NCBI GenBank assembly: GCA_017405965.1
Contig: JAFQZK010000037.1
Coordinates: 1 to 64,000 of the forward strand
Length of the DNA: 64,000 nucleotides
Reading direction: 5' to 3'
DNA from: Muribaculaceae bacterium
GTDB lineage: Bacteria > Bacteroidota > Bacteroidia > Bacteroidales > Muribaculaceae
In this document: piece by piece, positions 1 to 6,721 of the stretch
Position numbering within the stretch: the stretch's first letter is position 1
Layout of the letters: the number at the start of each line of letters is the position of its first letter
Notes under the pieces: model-generated
Database searches by the model: none
Seen by the model: the letters and a program-made list of their open reading frames with translations, nothing else
Told to the model about the DNA's origin: nothing
Program-made: the position numbers and the translations under genes

Positions 1-112
1 GCAGCTCTTTTCCACTGATTTCGGTCTCACAATACTCCTTGAGTATCTCCAAAATCTCATAATCCGTTCTTCGTTTTACTGTTCTCATTTTAGTCCTGAT
101 TTTATCTGACAT
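1..112 (-). CDS. Partial hypothetical protein (N-terminus only)
   Basis: The first 37 codons of a minus-strand gene that runs off the left edge. It opens at an ATG at 112, or at a second in-frame ATG at 88, and reads without a stop to position 2. The visible peptide is basic and then helical, with TDYEILEILKEYCETE after a KRR cluster. I do not recognise the family; it could be a small DNA-binding or regulatory protein, but too little is visible to say. It points away from the window and is separated from the guanine deaminase gene by an AT-rich spacer carrying an inverted repeat. Confidence 0.4.
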   Translation of the reverse strand, partial: MSDKIRTKMRTVKRRTDYEILEILKEYCETEISGKEL

Positions 113-153
113 TTTTGTCAAACTATTTCAGGACGATACACTAAGGTTATTAG

Positions 154-238
154 ACAACAGGAACAACTGTCAACAACCTAAACAACAGAATTATATATAA
201 AAAAAGTTGTTTTAGTTGTATGATGTTGTTCCTGTTGT
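154..238. repeat. Imperfect long inverted repeat
   Basis: The arms ACAACAGGAACAAC (154-167) and GTTGTTCCTGTTGT (225-238) are exact reverse complements. The flanking inner sequence, CAACCTAAACAAC against GTTGTTTTAGTTG, continues the pairing imperfectly, so nearly the whole 85 bp can fold back. It lies just past the stop of the minus-strand guanine deaminase gene and before the start of the edge gene. A transcription terminator is the simple reading. The repeated AAC/GTT character also fits an element end or a protein-binding site. Confidence 0.55.
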
Positions 239-271
239 TTGAAAAAACTTGGCTTCGCGGCGATGTGTGTA

Positions 272-1546
272 TCAGTCCAGGATGCGGGGTTCGGGGATTT
301 CCTTGCCGCGGCAGAAGCGGACGGCGATGTGACGGTCGTCGCCAACGTAGATGAAACGTTCGAGGCGTTGGGTCAGTGTGTAGTTGCTGTGGTTGAGGTC
401 GCTGTCGTCGATAACGAGGGCATCAAACTCGTAGCCCGGCTCAAAGCTGCCCACGCGTCCAAAGAAGCGGCCTGCCGACTTGGTGGCGATCCAGAAGGCC
501 TCGGAGAGCGACAGGAAGTGATCACTCTTGTACTTTTGGTAGTAAAGTTTGCTTTGCTGGATGGCATAGACCATCACGCGCATGATGCTCATGTCATGGC
601 CTCCGCTGATGTCGCTGCCCAAGCCGACCTTGATGCCCTTGTCGAGGAAGGCGCGGATGGGAGCAATACCGGTTATCAGGTTGATGTTCGAGGTGGGGCA
701 ATGCGCCACCATCACGTTGCGACGGCTCATCAGCTCCAGTTCTTCGCCTGCACTGAAGACGCAGTGCGCCATGATGGTTGGTGTTTGCCCGAACAGGCCA
801 TAGCGGTCATAGGCGTCACCATAGAAGCGGCTCTCGGGCTCCAACTCCTGCACCAAAGCGATTTCACCCAAGTTCTCAGACAGGTGAGACTGCACGGGTA
901 CTTGGTACTTTTGTGCCTGTTCGCCGCAGGCCCGCAGCATGGCTGGCGAGCATGAGGGAATGAAACGTGGCGTGATGATGGGTCTGACGAGAGCGTCGGG
1001 GTCGTTCCACTCGGCGATGAGCGCCTCGTTACTAGCCACGGCCTCATCGACGGTCTCCAGCAGGGCGTCGATGGAGTTGCGGTCCATATTCACCTTGCCG
1101 ACCAAGGCCCCCATGCCTGCCTCACGGAACAGTTCCATGAGCAGGCGCGTGCTCTCCAGATGGGTGGTGGCGAAGGTCGCGGTGCGCATCGTGCCATAGC
1201 GCCACAGGTCGTGCACAAAGCGGCTGTATATGCGCCTTGCGTAGCGCGTGTCACTGAATTTAGCCTCCTCGGGGAAGGTGTAGCTGTTGAGCCACTCCAG
1301 CAGTTCCATGTCCATGGAGATGCCCTGGTTGCGGTACTGCCCCGCATGCACGTGCATATCGTTCATGGCCGGGATGAGCAGGCAGTCACCGTAGTCAATC
1401 ACTTCTTCGGGCTGCTGGCCAAAAGCGTCGGCGCTAGTAGCCACGTCCACGACACGCCCGTTCTCGACGCCCACATAGCCATGTTCCACGACCTCGAAGC
1501 GATCCTTCTCGCGAGTAAAAATTATGTTAGCCTTGTAAAGTTTCAT
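272..1546 (-). CDS. guaD: Guanine deaminase (amidohydrolase superfamily)
   Basis: Predicted to hydrolyse guanine to xanthine and ammonia in the cytoplasm (purine salvage or catabolism). The 424-aa protein has the full metal set of the family: H65 and H67 in DMHVHAGQ, H221 in QSHLSEN with E224 as likely general acid/base, H261 in MAHC, and D312 in GSDISGG. The stretch after the first motif (GISMDMELLEWLNSYTFPEE) matches guanine deaminases rather than the related SAH/chlorohydrolase enzymes. Length is normal for the family. It is monocistronic, divergent from the dipeptidase gene, and has a -7 box 46 bp upstream. Cytosine deaminase or SAH deaminase are less likely alternatives. Confidence 0.88.
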   Translation of the reverse strand: MKLYKANIIFTREKDRFEVVEHGYVGVENGRVVDVATSADAFGQQPEEVIDYGDCLLIPAMNDMHVHAGQYRNQGISMDMELLEWLNSYTFPEEAKFSDTRYARRIYSRFVHDLWRYGTMRTATFATTHLESTRLLMELFREAGMGALVGKVNMDRNSIDALLETVDEAVASNEALIAEWNDPDALVRPIITPRFIPSCSPAMLRACGEQAQKYQVPVQSHLSENLGEIALVQELEPESRFYGDAYDRYGLFGQTPTIMAHCVFSAGEELELMSRRNVMVAHCPTSNINLITGIAPIRAFLDKGIKVGLGSDISGGHDMSIMRVMVYAIQQSKLYYQKYKSDHFLSLSEAFWIATKSAGRFFGRVGSFEPGYEFDALVIDDSDLNHSNYTLTQRLERFIYVGDDRHIAVRFCRGKEIPEPRILD

Positions 1547-1591
1547 AATGTCTATTTATAATGGATACAGATTTTGAGTAATTGCTTGTTG

Positions 1592-1599
1592 CAAAGATA
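1592..1599 (-). promoter_or_regulatory. -7 promoter box for guaD
   Basis: TATCTTTG on the minus strand fits the Bacteroidetes -7 consensus TAnnTTTG and is followed by GC. It lies 46 bp upstream of the guaD ATG. I could not find a convincing TTTG -33 element at the usual spacing. Confidence 0.5.
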
Positions 1600-1744
1600 A
1601 CCAATTTTTTTATTCCATGGATTTTTTATTGTCAATTGGGTGCTGTTTCAAGAAAAAGTAGTAACTTAGCGGTTCAAAACAGGCTTTAATGAGCACAAGT
1701 TTATCAACCATAATATTAACTAACATTTAACCGTAATTTTTACA

Positions 1745-3223
1745 ATGCAAGTAAAAGATCTGAATCCGCAAGCAGTATGGTCGATCTTTGACGAGATCAC
1801 CAAGGTGCCCCGCCCCAGTGGCAATGAAGAAGGCAAGTTAGACAAGATCCGCGCATGGCTCGTGGACTTCGCCAAGAAGCACAATCTGGAGTACAAAATC
1901 GACAAGACCGGCAACGTGGCCATGTTCAAGCCCGCTGCTCCCGGCTACGAGAAGTGCAAGGGCATCGTGCTGCAAGGTCACATGGATATGGTCGCCGAGA
2001 AAGGTCCCGGTTCGACCCACAACTTTGACACCGACCCCATCGAGACCATCATCGATGGTGACTGGGTGCGCGCCAACAACACCACGCTGGGTGCCGACGA
2101 CGGTATGGGCCTTGCCCTGGCACTTGCTGCCATCACCGAGCCGACCTTGGAGTGCGGTCCCCTGGAGGTGCTTGCAACCGTTGACGAGGAGACCGGTCTG
2201 ACCGGTGCCAGCAACATCGAGGCCGACATGCTCGTGGGTGACTACCTGCTCAACCTCGACGAGGAGGAAGACGCCACCATCACCATGGGCTGCGCCGGTG
2301 GTCTGGTGAGCATCTTCAAGTTCAACTACAAACCCGAGGCCGCTCCCAAGGATCTCACCTACTTTGAGATCAAGTTTGAGCATTTCCACGGCGGTCACAG
2401 CGGTGCCGACATCCACCTGGGTTATGCCACCACAACCAAGCTGAGCAGCCGTCTGTTGTGGAACATCGGCGAGGAGATGGACTATGTGCTGGCCAAGATC
2501 GACGCCGGTAACCTGCACAACGCTATCGCCCATGCTGCTACCCTGGTTATCGGTATCAAGCCCGAGGACAAGGAGAAGCTGAGCGTCGTGCTCAACACCT
2601 TCATCGCCGAGGTGAAGAACGAGTACAAGCGCACCGAGCCCAAGATGGAAATCACCTGCAAGAGCGTTGACGCTCCCGAGACCATCATCGACACTGACAC
2701 CGCCCGCCGCGTTGTCAACGCTGTTTATGTAGCACCTCACGGCATCGCCTCCATGAGTATGGAGGTGCCGGGCCTCGTTGAGACCTCGACCAACCTTGCC
2801 AGCGTGAAGATGCGCGAGGGCAACCAGATTGTTGTGGAGATGTTCCACCGCTCCTCACTCGAGAGTGGCAAGTATGACCTGACCCACAAGTGCGAAACTG
2901 TCTTCCGCATGGCTGGTGCCGACGAAATCATCAGCGAGGGCGGCTATCAGGGTTGGGAGCCCATCAGTGACAGCCATCTGCTGACCGTTGCTACCGAGCA
3001 GTGGGAGAAACTCTTTGGTGTTCGCCCCAATGTTCGTGCTATCCATGCTGGTCTGGAGTGCGGCCTGTTCCTGAAGGTACGTCCCGACATGGAGATGATC
3101 AGCTTCGGTCCCACGTTGCAAGATGTACACTCGCCCGCCGAGCGCTGCCACATCCCCGCCGTTGAGAAGGCGTGGAAGCAAGTACAGGCCGTCATCAAGG
3201 CCATCGCCGAGGAGAGCAAGTAA
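1745..3223 (+). CDS. pepD: Aminoacyl-histidine dipeptidase (M20C)
   Basis: A cytoplasmic di-zinc dipeptidase of the PepD/Xaa-His family, 492 aa, the usual length. The metal and catalytic residues follow the M20C pattern closely: H79 and D81 in GHMDMVAEK, D118 in LGADDGMG, E148/E149 in VDEETGLTGA and D172 in LNLDEEE. The C-terminal LQDVHSPAERCHI supplies the last histidine. The lid domain (about 190-400) includes FHGGHSGADIH, typical of the family. There is no signal peptide. The start ATG follows an AT-rich leader without a Shine-Dalgarno sequence, as is usual in Bacteroidetes. The next gene follows after a 119-bp spacer filled with heptad repeats. Broad-specificity cytosol dipeptidase is the safe reading; strict His specificity cannot be seen. 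Confidence 0.9.
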   Translation: MQVKDLNPQAVWSIFDEITKVPRPSGNEEGKLDKIRAWLVDFAKKHNLEYKIDKTGNVAMFKPAAPGYEKCKGIVLQGHMDMVAEKGPGSTHNFDTDPIETIIDGDWVRANNTTLGADDGMGLALALAAITEPTLECGPLEVLATVDEETGLTGASNIEADMLVGDYLLNLDEEEDATITMGCAGGLVSIFKFNYKPEAAPKDLTYFEIKFEHFHGGHSGADIHLGYATTTKLSSRLLWNIGEEMDYVLAKIDAGNLHNAIAHAATLVIGIKPEDKEKLSVVLNTFIAEVKNEYKRTEPKMEITCKSVDAPETIIDTDTARRVVNAVYVAPHGIASMSMEVPGLVETSTNLASVKMREGNQIVVEMFHRSSLESGKYDLTHKCETVFRMAGADEIISEGGYQGWEPISDSHLLTVATEQWEKLFGVRPNVRAIHAGLECGLFLKVRPDMEMISFGPTLQDVHSPAERCHIPAVEKAWKQVQAVIKAIAEESK

Positions 3224-3239
3224 ACGAGCGTTGCTCGCA

Positions 3240-3327
3240 GTTTAGAGTTTAGAGGATAGAGTTTAGAGAGGCATACGCCATCTCTGTGACACTAGACCAC
3301 TAAACTCTAAACCCTAAACCCTAAACT
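3240..3327. repeat. Inverted pair of 7-bp tandem arrays
   Basis: Two arrays with a strict 7-bp period face each other. Positions 3240-3267 read GTTTAGA, GTTTAGA, GGATAGA, GTTTAGA. Positions 3300-3327 read CTAAACT, CTAAACC, CTAAACC, CTAAACT. The second array is the reverse complement in type of the first, so transcripts could form a long hairpin over a loop of about 30 nt. The pair fills the spacer between the pepD stop and the DUF3127 gene start. Confidence 0.8.
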
Positions 3328-3342
3328 TTTATAATATAGAAT

Positions 3343-3762
3343 ATGGACATTAAAGGTAAAATCATCCAGAAAATGGACTTGCAGAGCGGCACGTCCAAGG
3401 CTGGTAACGCCTGGAAAAAGCAGGAATATGTGCTTGAGACGCTCGACAGCTATCCCCGCAAGGTGAAGTTCGACTTCTTCGGGGATCGTGCCGACCAGTA
3501 TCCGCTCGAGGTGGGTGACGTGATCACGCTGAGCTTCGACATCGAGAGCCGCGAGTTCAACGGACGCTGGTATACCGACATCCGCGGTTTCAAGGCCATG
3601 AAGGAAGACCCGAACATGGCTGCAGCACCTGCACCCTACCCGCCCGCTCCCGGAGCTCCCGCTCCCGCGCCTGCTCCCACCGATGATGGCATGGCTGCTC
3701 CTGCTCCTCCCATCGACAGCACGTTCGACCAGGGTGGCGCTGGCGACGACCTGCCCTTCTAA
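3343..3762 (+). CDS. DUF3127 OB-fold-like protein with SSB-type C-terminal tip
   Basis: A 139-aa protein. Residues 1-90 match the DUF3127 domain found in Bacteroidetes (MDIKGKIIQ, then SGTSKAGNAWKKQEYVLET, and a VGDVITLSFDIE strand), which resembles an OB fold. A flexible Ala/Pro-rich linker follows (about 93-122), then an acidic end terminating in DDLPF. That layout copies single-stranded DNA-binding protein: OB fold, disordered linker, and a DDIPF-like tip that docks repair and replication partners. Binding of nucleic acid or of SSB partners is my inference; no function has been seen directly. A 12-bp terminator stem follows the stop. Confidence 0.8.
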   Translation: MDIKGKIIQKMDLQSGTSKAGNAWKKQEYVLETLDSYPRKVKFDFFGDRADQYPLEVGDVITLSFDIESREFNGRWYTDIRGFKAMKEDPNMAAAPAPYPPAPGAPAPAPAPTDDGMAAPAPPIDSTFDQGGAGDDLPF

Positions 3763-3786
3763 ACCGAATAAGCGAGACTGAAGATT

Positions 3787-3817
3787 AAAGCCGCTGGACG
3801 ATTGTTCCAGCGGCTTT
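3787..3817. terminator. Hairpin terminator after the DUF3127 gene
   Basis: AAAGCCGCTGGA (3787-3798) and TCCAGCGGCTTT (3806-3817) form a perfect 12-bp stem with a 7-nt loop, 25 bp past the stop codon. The A-rich 5' side and T-rich 3' side suit termination in either direction. Confidence 0.8.
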
Positions 3818-3834
3818 ATCATGCTTTATTGACA

Positions 3835-3878
3835 ATAGTCACTATAGATACTATAGAAGAATAGAAGAATAGAAGAAT
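3835..3878. repeat. Short tandem repeat, 9-bp then 8-bp period
   Basis: ATAGTCACT and ATAGATACT (3835-3852) are two 9-bp units of the same type as the array at 50175. They run into three exact AGAAGAAT units (3855-3878). The tract ends 9 bp from the stop of the minus-strand AlbA_2 gene. Confidence 0.7.
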
Positions 3879-3887
3879 AGATAGAGA

Positions 3888-4538
3888 CTAGTTACCCACA
3901 ATGAGGCACTTGCCGTCGTGGTACTGGAGCGAGAGCACTCCCATGCTGTGGAGGGCAACGACAATCTTGGTGGCGCTCTCCTCGCTGATATGGGCCAGTT
4001 TCATGTAACCCTCGAGGGTGATACCGCCGTGGTTGCGCAGGTACTCGAGTAGCACCTGTTCGCGTTCGCTGTAGCTGATGGTCTCGGCGGTGCGGGTCTC
4101 CTCAATCGCCGTTTCGTTGCTCATGATGCGCTCGTGCAGGCGGCTGGCCAGCATGTTCTCGTCGGCCACGCGGTAATAGACGTGCCAGTTGCCGTTGTCG
4201 TCGGGGGCCTCGACTGGCTTCTCCACGGCCTCGGGGATATCGGCCTTGACGACCGACTTGCCATTGATGTTGAAGACCTTGAAAGACACCGTCTGCTCGG
4301 GGCGGCAGTACATCTGAGCCGCCGTCTCGATCATGTAGATTTCCTCCTCGCTGCGCACGCCGGCAATGTTGCCGTTATCCTTCACGCCGATGAGCAGATG
4401 GCCGCCGCTGTTGTTGGCAAAGGCGGCGATGGAGCGGGCAATCTTGCGGGCATCGGTAATCTGGTACTTGAAGTCCTGATGCTCGTGCTCGCCCTCGAGG
4501 ATAAGGTCTTGTATGTAATGGCTCTTCTTGGTTTTCAT
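3888..4538 (-). CDS. AlbA_2/Schlafen-type ATP-binding protein with C-terminal winged helix
   Basis: A 216-aa protein. The N-terminal half (about 10-125) is an AlbA_2 (Schlafen-like) domain: an early acidic E-HQDFK motif, ARSIAAFANNSGGHLLIGVKDNG and the GVRSEEEI strand-turn. The C-terminal part (about 155-216) looks like a winged helix (REQVLLEYLRNHGGITLEGYMKLAHISEESATKIV). The family is linked to nucleic-acid binding or to transcriptional regulators; substrate and targets here are unknown. The gene stands alone between repeat-filled spacers and has no obvious -7 box in the 150 bp upstream. It is shorter than many AlbA_2 regulators because it lacks the usual HATPase_c_4 region. Confidence 0.75.
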   Translation of the reverse strand: MKTKKSHYIQDLILEGEHEHQDFKYQITDARKIARSIAAFANNSGGHLLIGVKDNGNIAGVRSEEEIYMIETAAQMYCRPEQTVSFKVFNINGKSVVKADIPEAVEKPVEAPDDNGNWHVYYRVADENMLASRLHERIMSNETAIEETRTAETISYSEREQVLLEYLRNHGGITLEGYMKLAHISEESATKIVVALHSMGVLSLQYHDGKCLIVGN

Positions 4539-4548
4539 TTCTTTAAAA

Positions 4549-4688
4549 AACTACGAATTACGCGAATTTTACAAATTTGGCATCCGCTTTCTCATTATTG
4601 CAAATTACCCTAATTGCCGCTATTAACAAACTACGAATTAGGCGAATTCACTGACTAACAATTAGTTCAATTCGCGTAATTCGTAGTT
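4549..4688. repeat. 9-bp-period intergenic array flanked by an 18-bp perfect inverted repeat
   Basis: The outer arms at 4549-4566 (AACTACGAATTACGCGAA) and 4671-4688 are exact reverse complements. Inside, the sequence keeps a 9-bp rhythm with changing units: ACGAATTAC, GCGAATTTT, ACAAATTTG (4553-4579), then CAAATTACC, CTAATTGCC, GCTATTAAC (4601-4627). A third copy of the outer arm sequence begins at 4629. The element fills the spacer between the SGNH hydrolase stop and the AlbA_2 start, which are both on the minus strand. Confidence 0.8.
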
Positions 4689-4693
4689 AAAAG

Positions 4694-5878
4694 TCAGCGG
4701 GGGGCGTTCACGCCGGGCTCCTGCGGGATGGGGGTGCCATCGAGCACCGCACGCAGGTAAGGCTCCAGTTTCTGGGCATACCACCAGAAACCGATGTCGG
4801 TCAGGTGGATGCCATCGACCGTGCCCTCGTTGTTGGGTCCGTAAAGGTCCTTGCAGGTGATATAGTAGAGGTTATCGGGATTGTCGGCCTTGAGTTTAAG
4901 GTAGTTCTTGTGGTACTCGTTGTTCTTGGCAGGCAGATACTCGCTGTAGAAGGCACTGTACTTGGCGTAGCTGTACATCTGGCCCTCGACCATGAAGATG
5001 GGCACCTCGGGACGCAGCGTGCGCAGGATGTTGACAAAACCGTAGGTCACCGTGTCACACATGTCCTTGGTGCAGTTGGGGATGGGATCCAGAATGTAAG
5101 CAGCGACATCGGGAATCGACGCCATGGCCCGTGCCATGCAGGAATCCATCTTGCCCTCGCCACTGAAGCCCAGGTTCACGCACTCCACATCCAGGTCGCG
5201 CTGGATGATGCTGGTGGCCACCATACCGGGACGGCAGGCACAGCCGCCCTGCAGGATGCTCGTGCCGTAGAAGATGAACTTCTTGCCGTGACGGGGAGAA
5301 TCCAGCACCGGCTGCTTGAGAACGGCAGTGCTGTCCACGCCGATCTCAATCCAGCGCACACCGTCATACAGCGGCAGATAAAGCATATACTCGTGCATCT
5401 TGCCGTCAAGGCGATCGACATACACCTTGCTCTGGATGGAATCCTGACGCGGACGGATATCGTTGTCGATGCGCACCGGGCGGTTGCAGTTCACAAATTG
5501 CCAGCTACGCGTATCCTCGTCCCAGATGTAGAGGTCGGTGCCCTTGATGCCCGTGTCGGCCATGTGCATCATGTGCATGTTGGTCAGCAGGTTATAACGC
5601 ACGGCAACGGCCCGCGAGTTGGTGGCAAAACGGAAGGCCTTGCCACTGGTGCAATAGGCACGGTCCCACAGTGTGGGGCGCACCGAATCCTTGAAATTCA
5701 GCGGGATGCGCGAGGCCAAGGTGCGGTCAAACGCCCAGTTGATCATGCGGTAACGCATCGCGTCAACGTAGCACAACGTGTCTTTGTCGGTAAAGTCCTG
5801 GGCCTTGACCACCGTGGGCAGCAGGGCGATGAACAGCATCGCCAGCACCCATGCCTTCATATTCTTTCCTGTATTCAT
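4694..5878 (-). CDS. Secreted SGNH/GDSL-family hydrolase
   Basis: A 394-aa protein with a signal peptide (residues 1-26, cut near VKAQ). An N-terminal beta-rich SGNH-associated domain (about 30-190) comes first. The catalytic SGNH domain starts at 200, with the nucleophile S207 in FYGTSILQGG, the oxyanion-hole blocks GFSG (238-240) and LDPIPN (264-268), and the D355/H358 pair in DGIHLTDIG. The replacement of the GxND block by a DPxPN block is typical of the PF14606-like branch. Expected to be a periplasmic or surface esterase, perhaps acting on acetylated glycans; the substrate is not visible. It is the last gene of a minus-strand run, 25 bp after the PHP phosphatase. Confidence 0.8.
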   Translation of the reverse strand: MNTGKNMKAWVLAMLFIALLPTVVKAQDFTDKDTLCYVDAMRYRMINWAFDRTLASRIPLNFKDSVRPTLWDRAYCTSGKAFRFATNSRAVAVRYNLLTNMHMMHMADTGIKGTDLYIWDEDTRSWQFVNCNRPVRIDNDIRPRQDSIQSKVYVDRLDGKMHEYMLYLPLYDGVRWIEIGVDSTAVLKQPVLDSPRHGKKFIFYGTSILQGGCACRPGMVATSIIQRDLDVECVNLGFSGEGKMDSCMARAMASIPDVAAYILDPIPNCTKDMCDTVTYGFVNILRTLRPEVPIFMVEGQMYSYAKYSAFYSEYLPAKNNEYHKNYLKLKADNPDNLYYITCKDLYGPNNEGTVDGIHLTDIGFWWYAQKLEPYLRAVLDGTPIPQEPGVNAPR

Positions 5879-5903
5879 AGTCTTTTCTCTTGAAAATGGT
5901 TAT

Positions 5904-6719
5904 TTACAACACGTTAAGCAGCTTGAGGGCCTCCATGCGGCCGCTGTTGAGCAACGTGGGATAATGGGCGTCGCTGTTGACCACCACAGGGGCATTGAAA
6001 CGCTTGAGCATCCCGAAGTACTTGAGGTTGGGATAGAAGCGGTTGCGCTGCAGCCAAGCCTTGGTGTTGATCTCGATGACCAGGTGGTGATCCATGATGT
6101 TCTCGAACAGGTCAATGACCAGCTTGTCAAACCACGGCTCCTCGTCAATACCGTTCAGATACTGACTGGCGTTGAAACCGATCTTGTCCATGTGACCCAC
6201 GATGTCAAAACCACCCTCTTCGACCATCGCCATCATCTGCGAGAAAAACGTCTTGACCACATACACGATATCACCGTCGAAATGCTTGGTCATGCGGGCC
6301 TTGAAAGCGGGGAACTTTCCGTCGATATCCACCATCTCGCTGGGATTGTCGATGGCCGGGATGAAATGCACCGACCCGATGCGGTAATCCAACGGCAACT
6401 GACGGAAATACTCGTCGGCAGGACCGTCACCCACGCTCAGGTAGTCGATCTCCATCGACGTGTACAGGTTGATGCGGTCGCCATACACGCTGCGCAGGCG
6501 GTTGATTTCGTCGAAATATTCAGGCACCTGCTCCCGCGTCATATTGCAAGGGCTCTCGACCGAGACCGGCGAATGGGGCGTGAAACCCAAGTGGGTGAAG
6601 CCCAGGGCAATCGCCTCGGTCACGAACTTCTCCATCGGAGCGTGCCCGTCACAATACTGGGTGTGGGTGTGCAGATTGTATAAATCGGTTTCGCGGGTTA
6701 TTTTCTGGAAGTCTATCAT
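5904..6719 (-). CDS. PHP-domain histidinol-phosphatase family protein
   Basis: A 271-aa PHP metallophosphoesterase. The first metal motif is YNLHTHTQYCDGHAPM near the N-terminus. FTPHSPV, the E in SMEID, the H in GSVHF, and the late EINTK and NSDAHYP motifs complete the expected trinuclear site. Length and order match HisK-type histidinol-phosphatases, which dephosphorylate L-histidinol phosphate in histidine synthesis. No other his gene is in the window, so a different phosphoester substrate is possible. The start is 2 bp after the mutL stop, which implies translational coupling, though the pairing with mutL has no clear functional meaning. Confidence 0.8.
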   Translation of the reverse strand: MIDFQKITRETDLYNLHTHTQYCDGHAPMEKFVTEAIALGFTHLGFTPHSPVSVESPCNMTREQVPEYFDEINRLRSVYGDRINLYTSMEIDYLSVGDGPADEYFRQLPLDYRIGSVHFIPAIDNPSEMVDIDGKFPAFKARMTKHFDGDIVYVVKTFFSQMMAMVEEGGFDIVGHMDKIGFNASQYLNGIDEEPWFDKLVIDLFENIMDHHLVIEINTKAWLQRNRFYPNLKYFGMLKRFNAPVVVNSDAHYPTLLNSGRMEALKLLNVL

Positions 6720-6721
6720 GG

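Noticed and set aside
3240..3327. Telomere-like or CRISPR-like repeat
   Set aside because: The CTAAACC words resemble plant-type telomere repeats, but there are only four units of 7 bp on each side, degenerate and in an intergenic spacer. There are no spacers of constant length and no cas genes.
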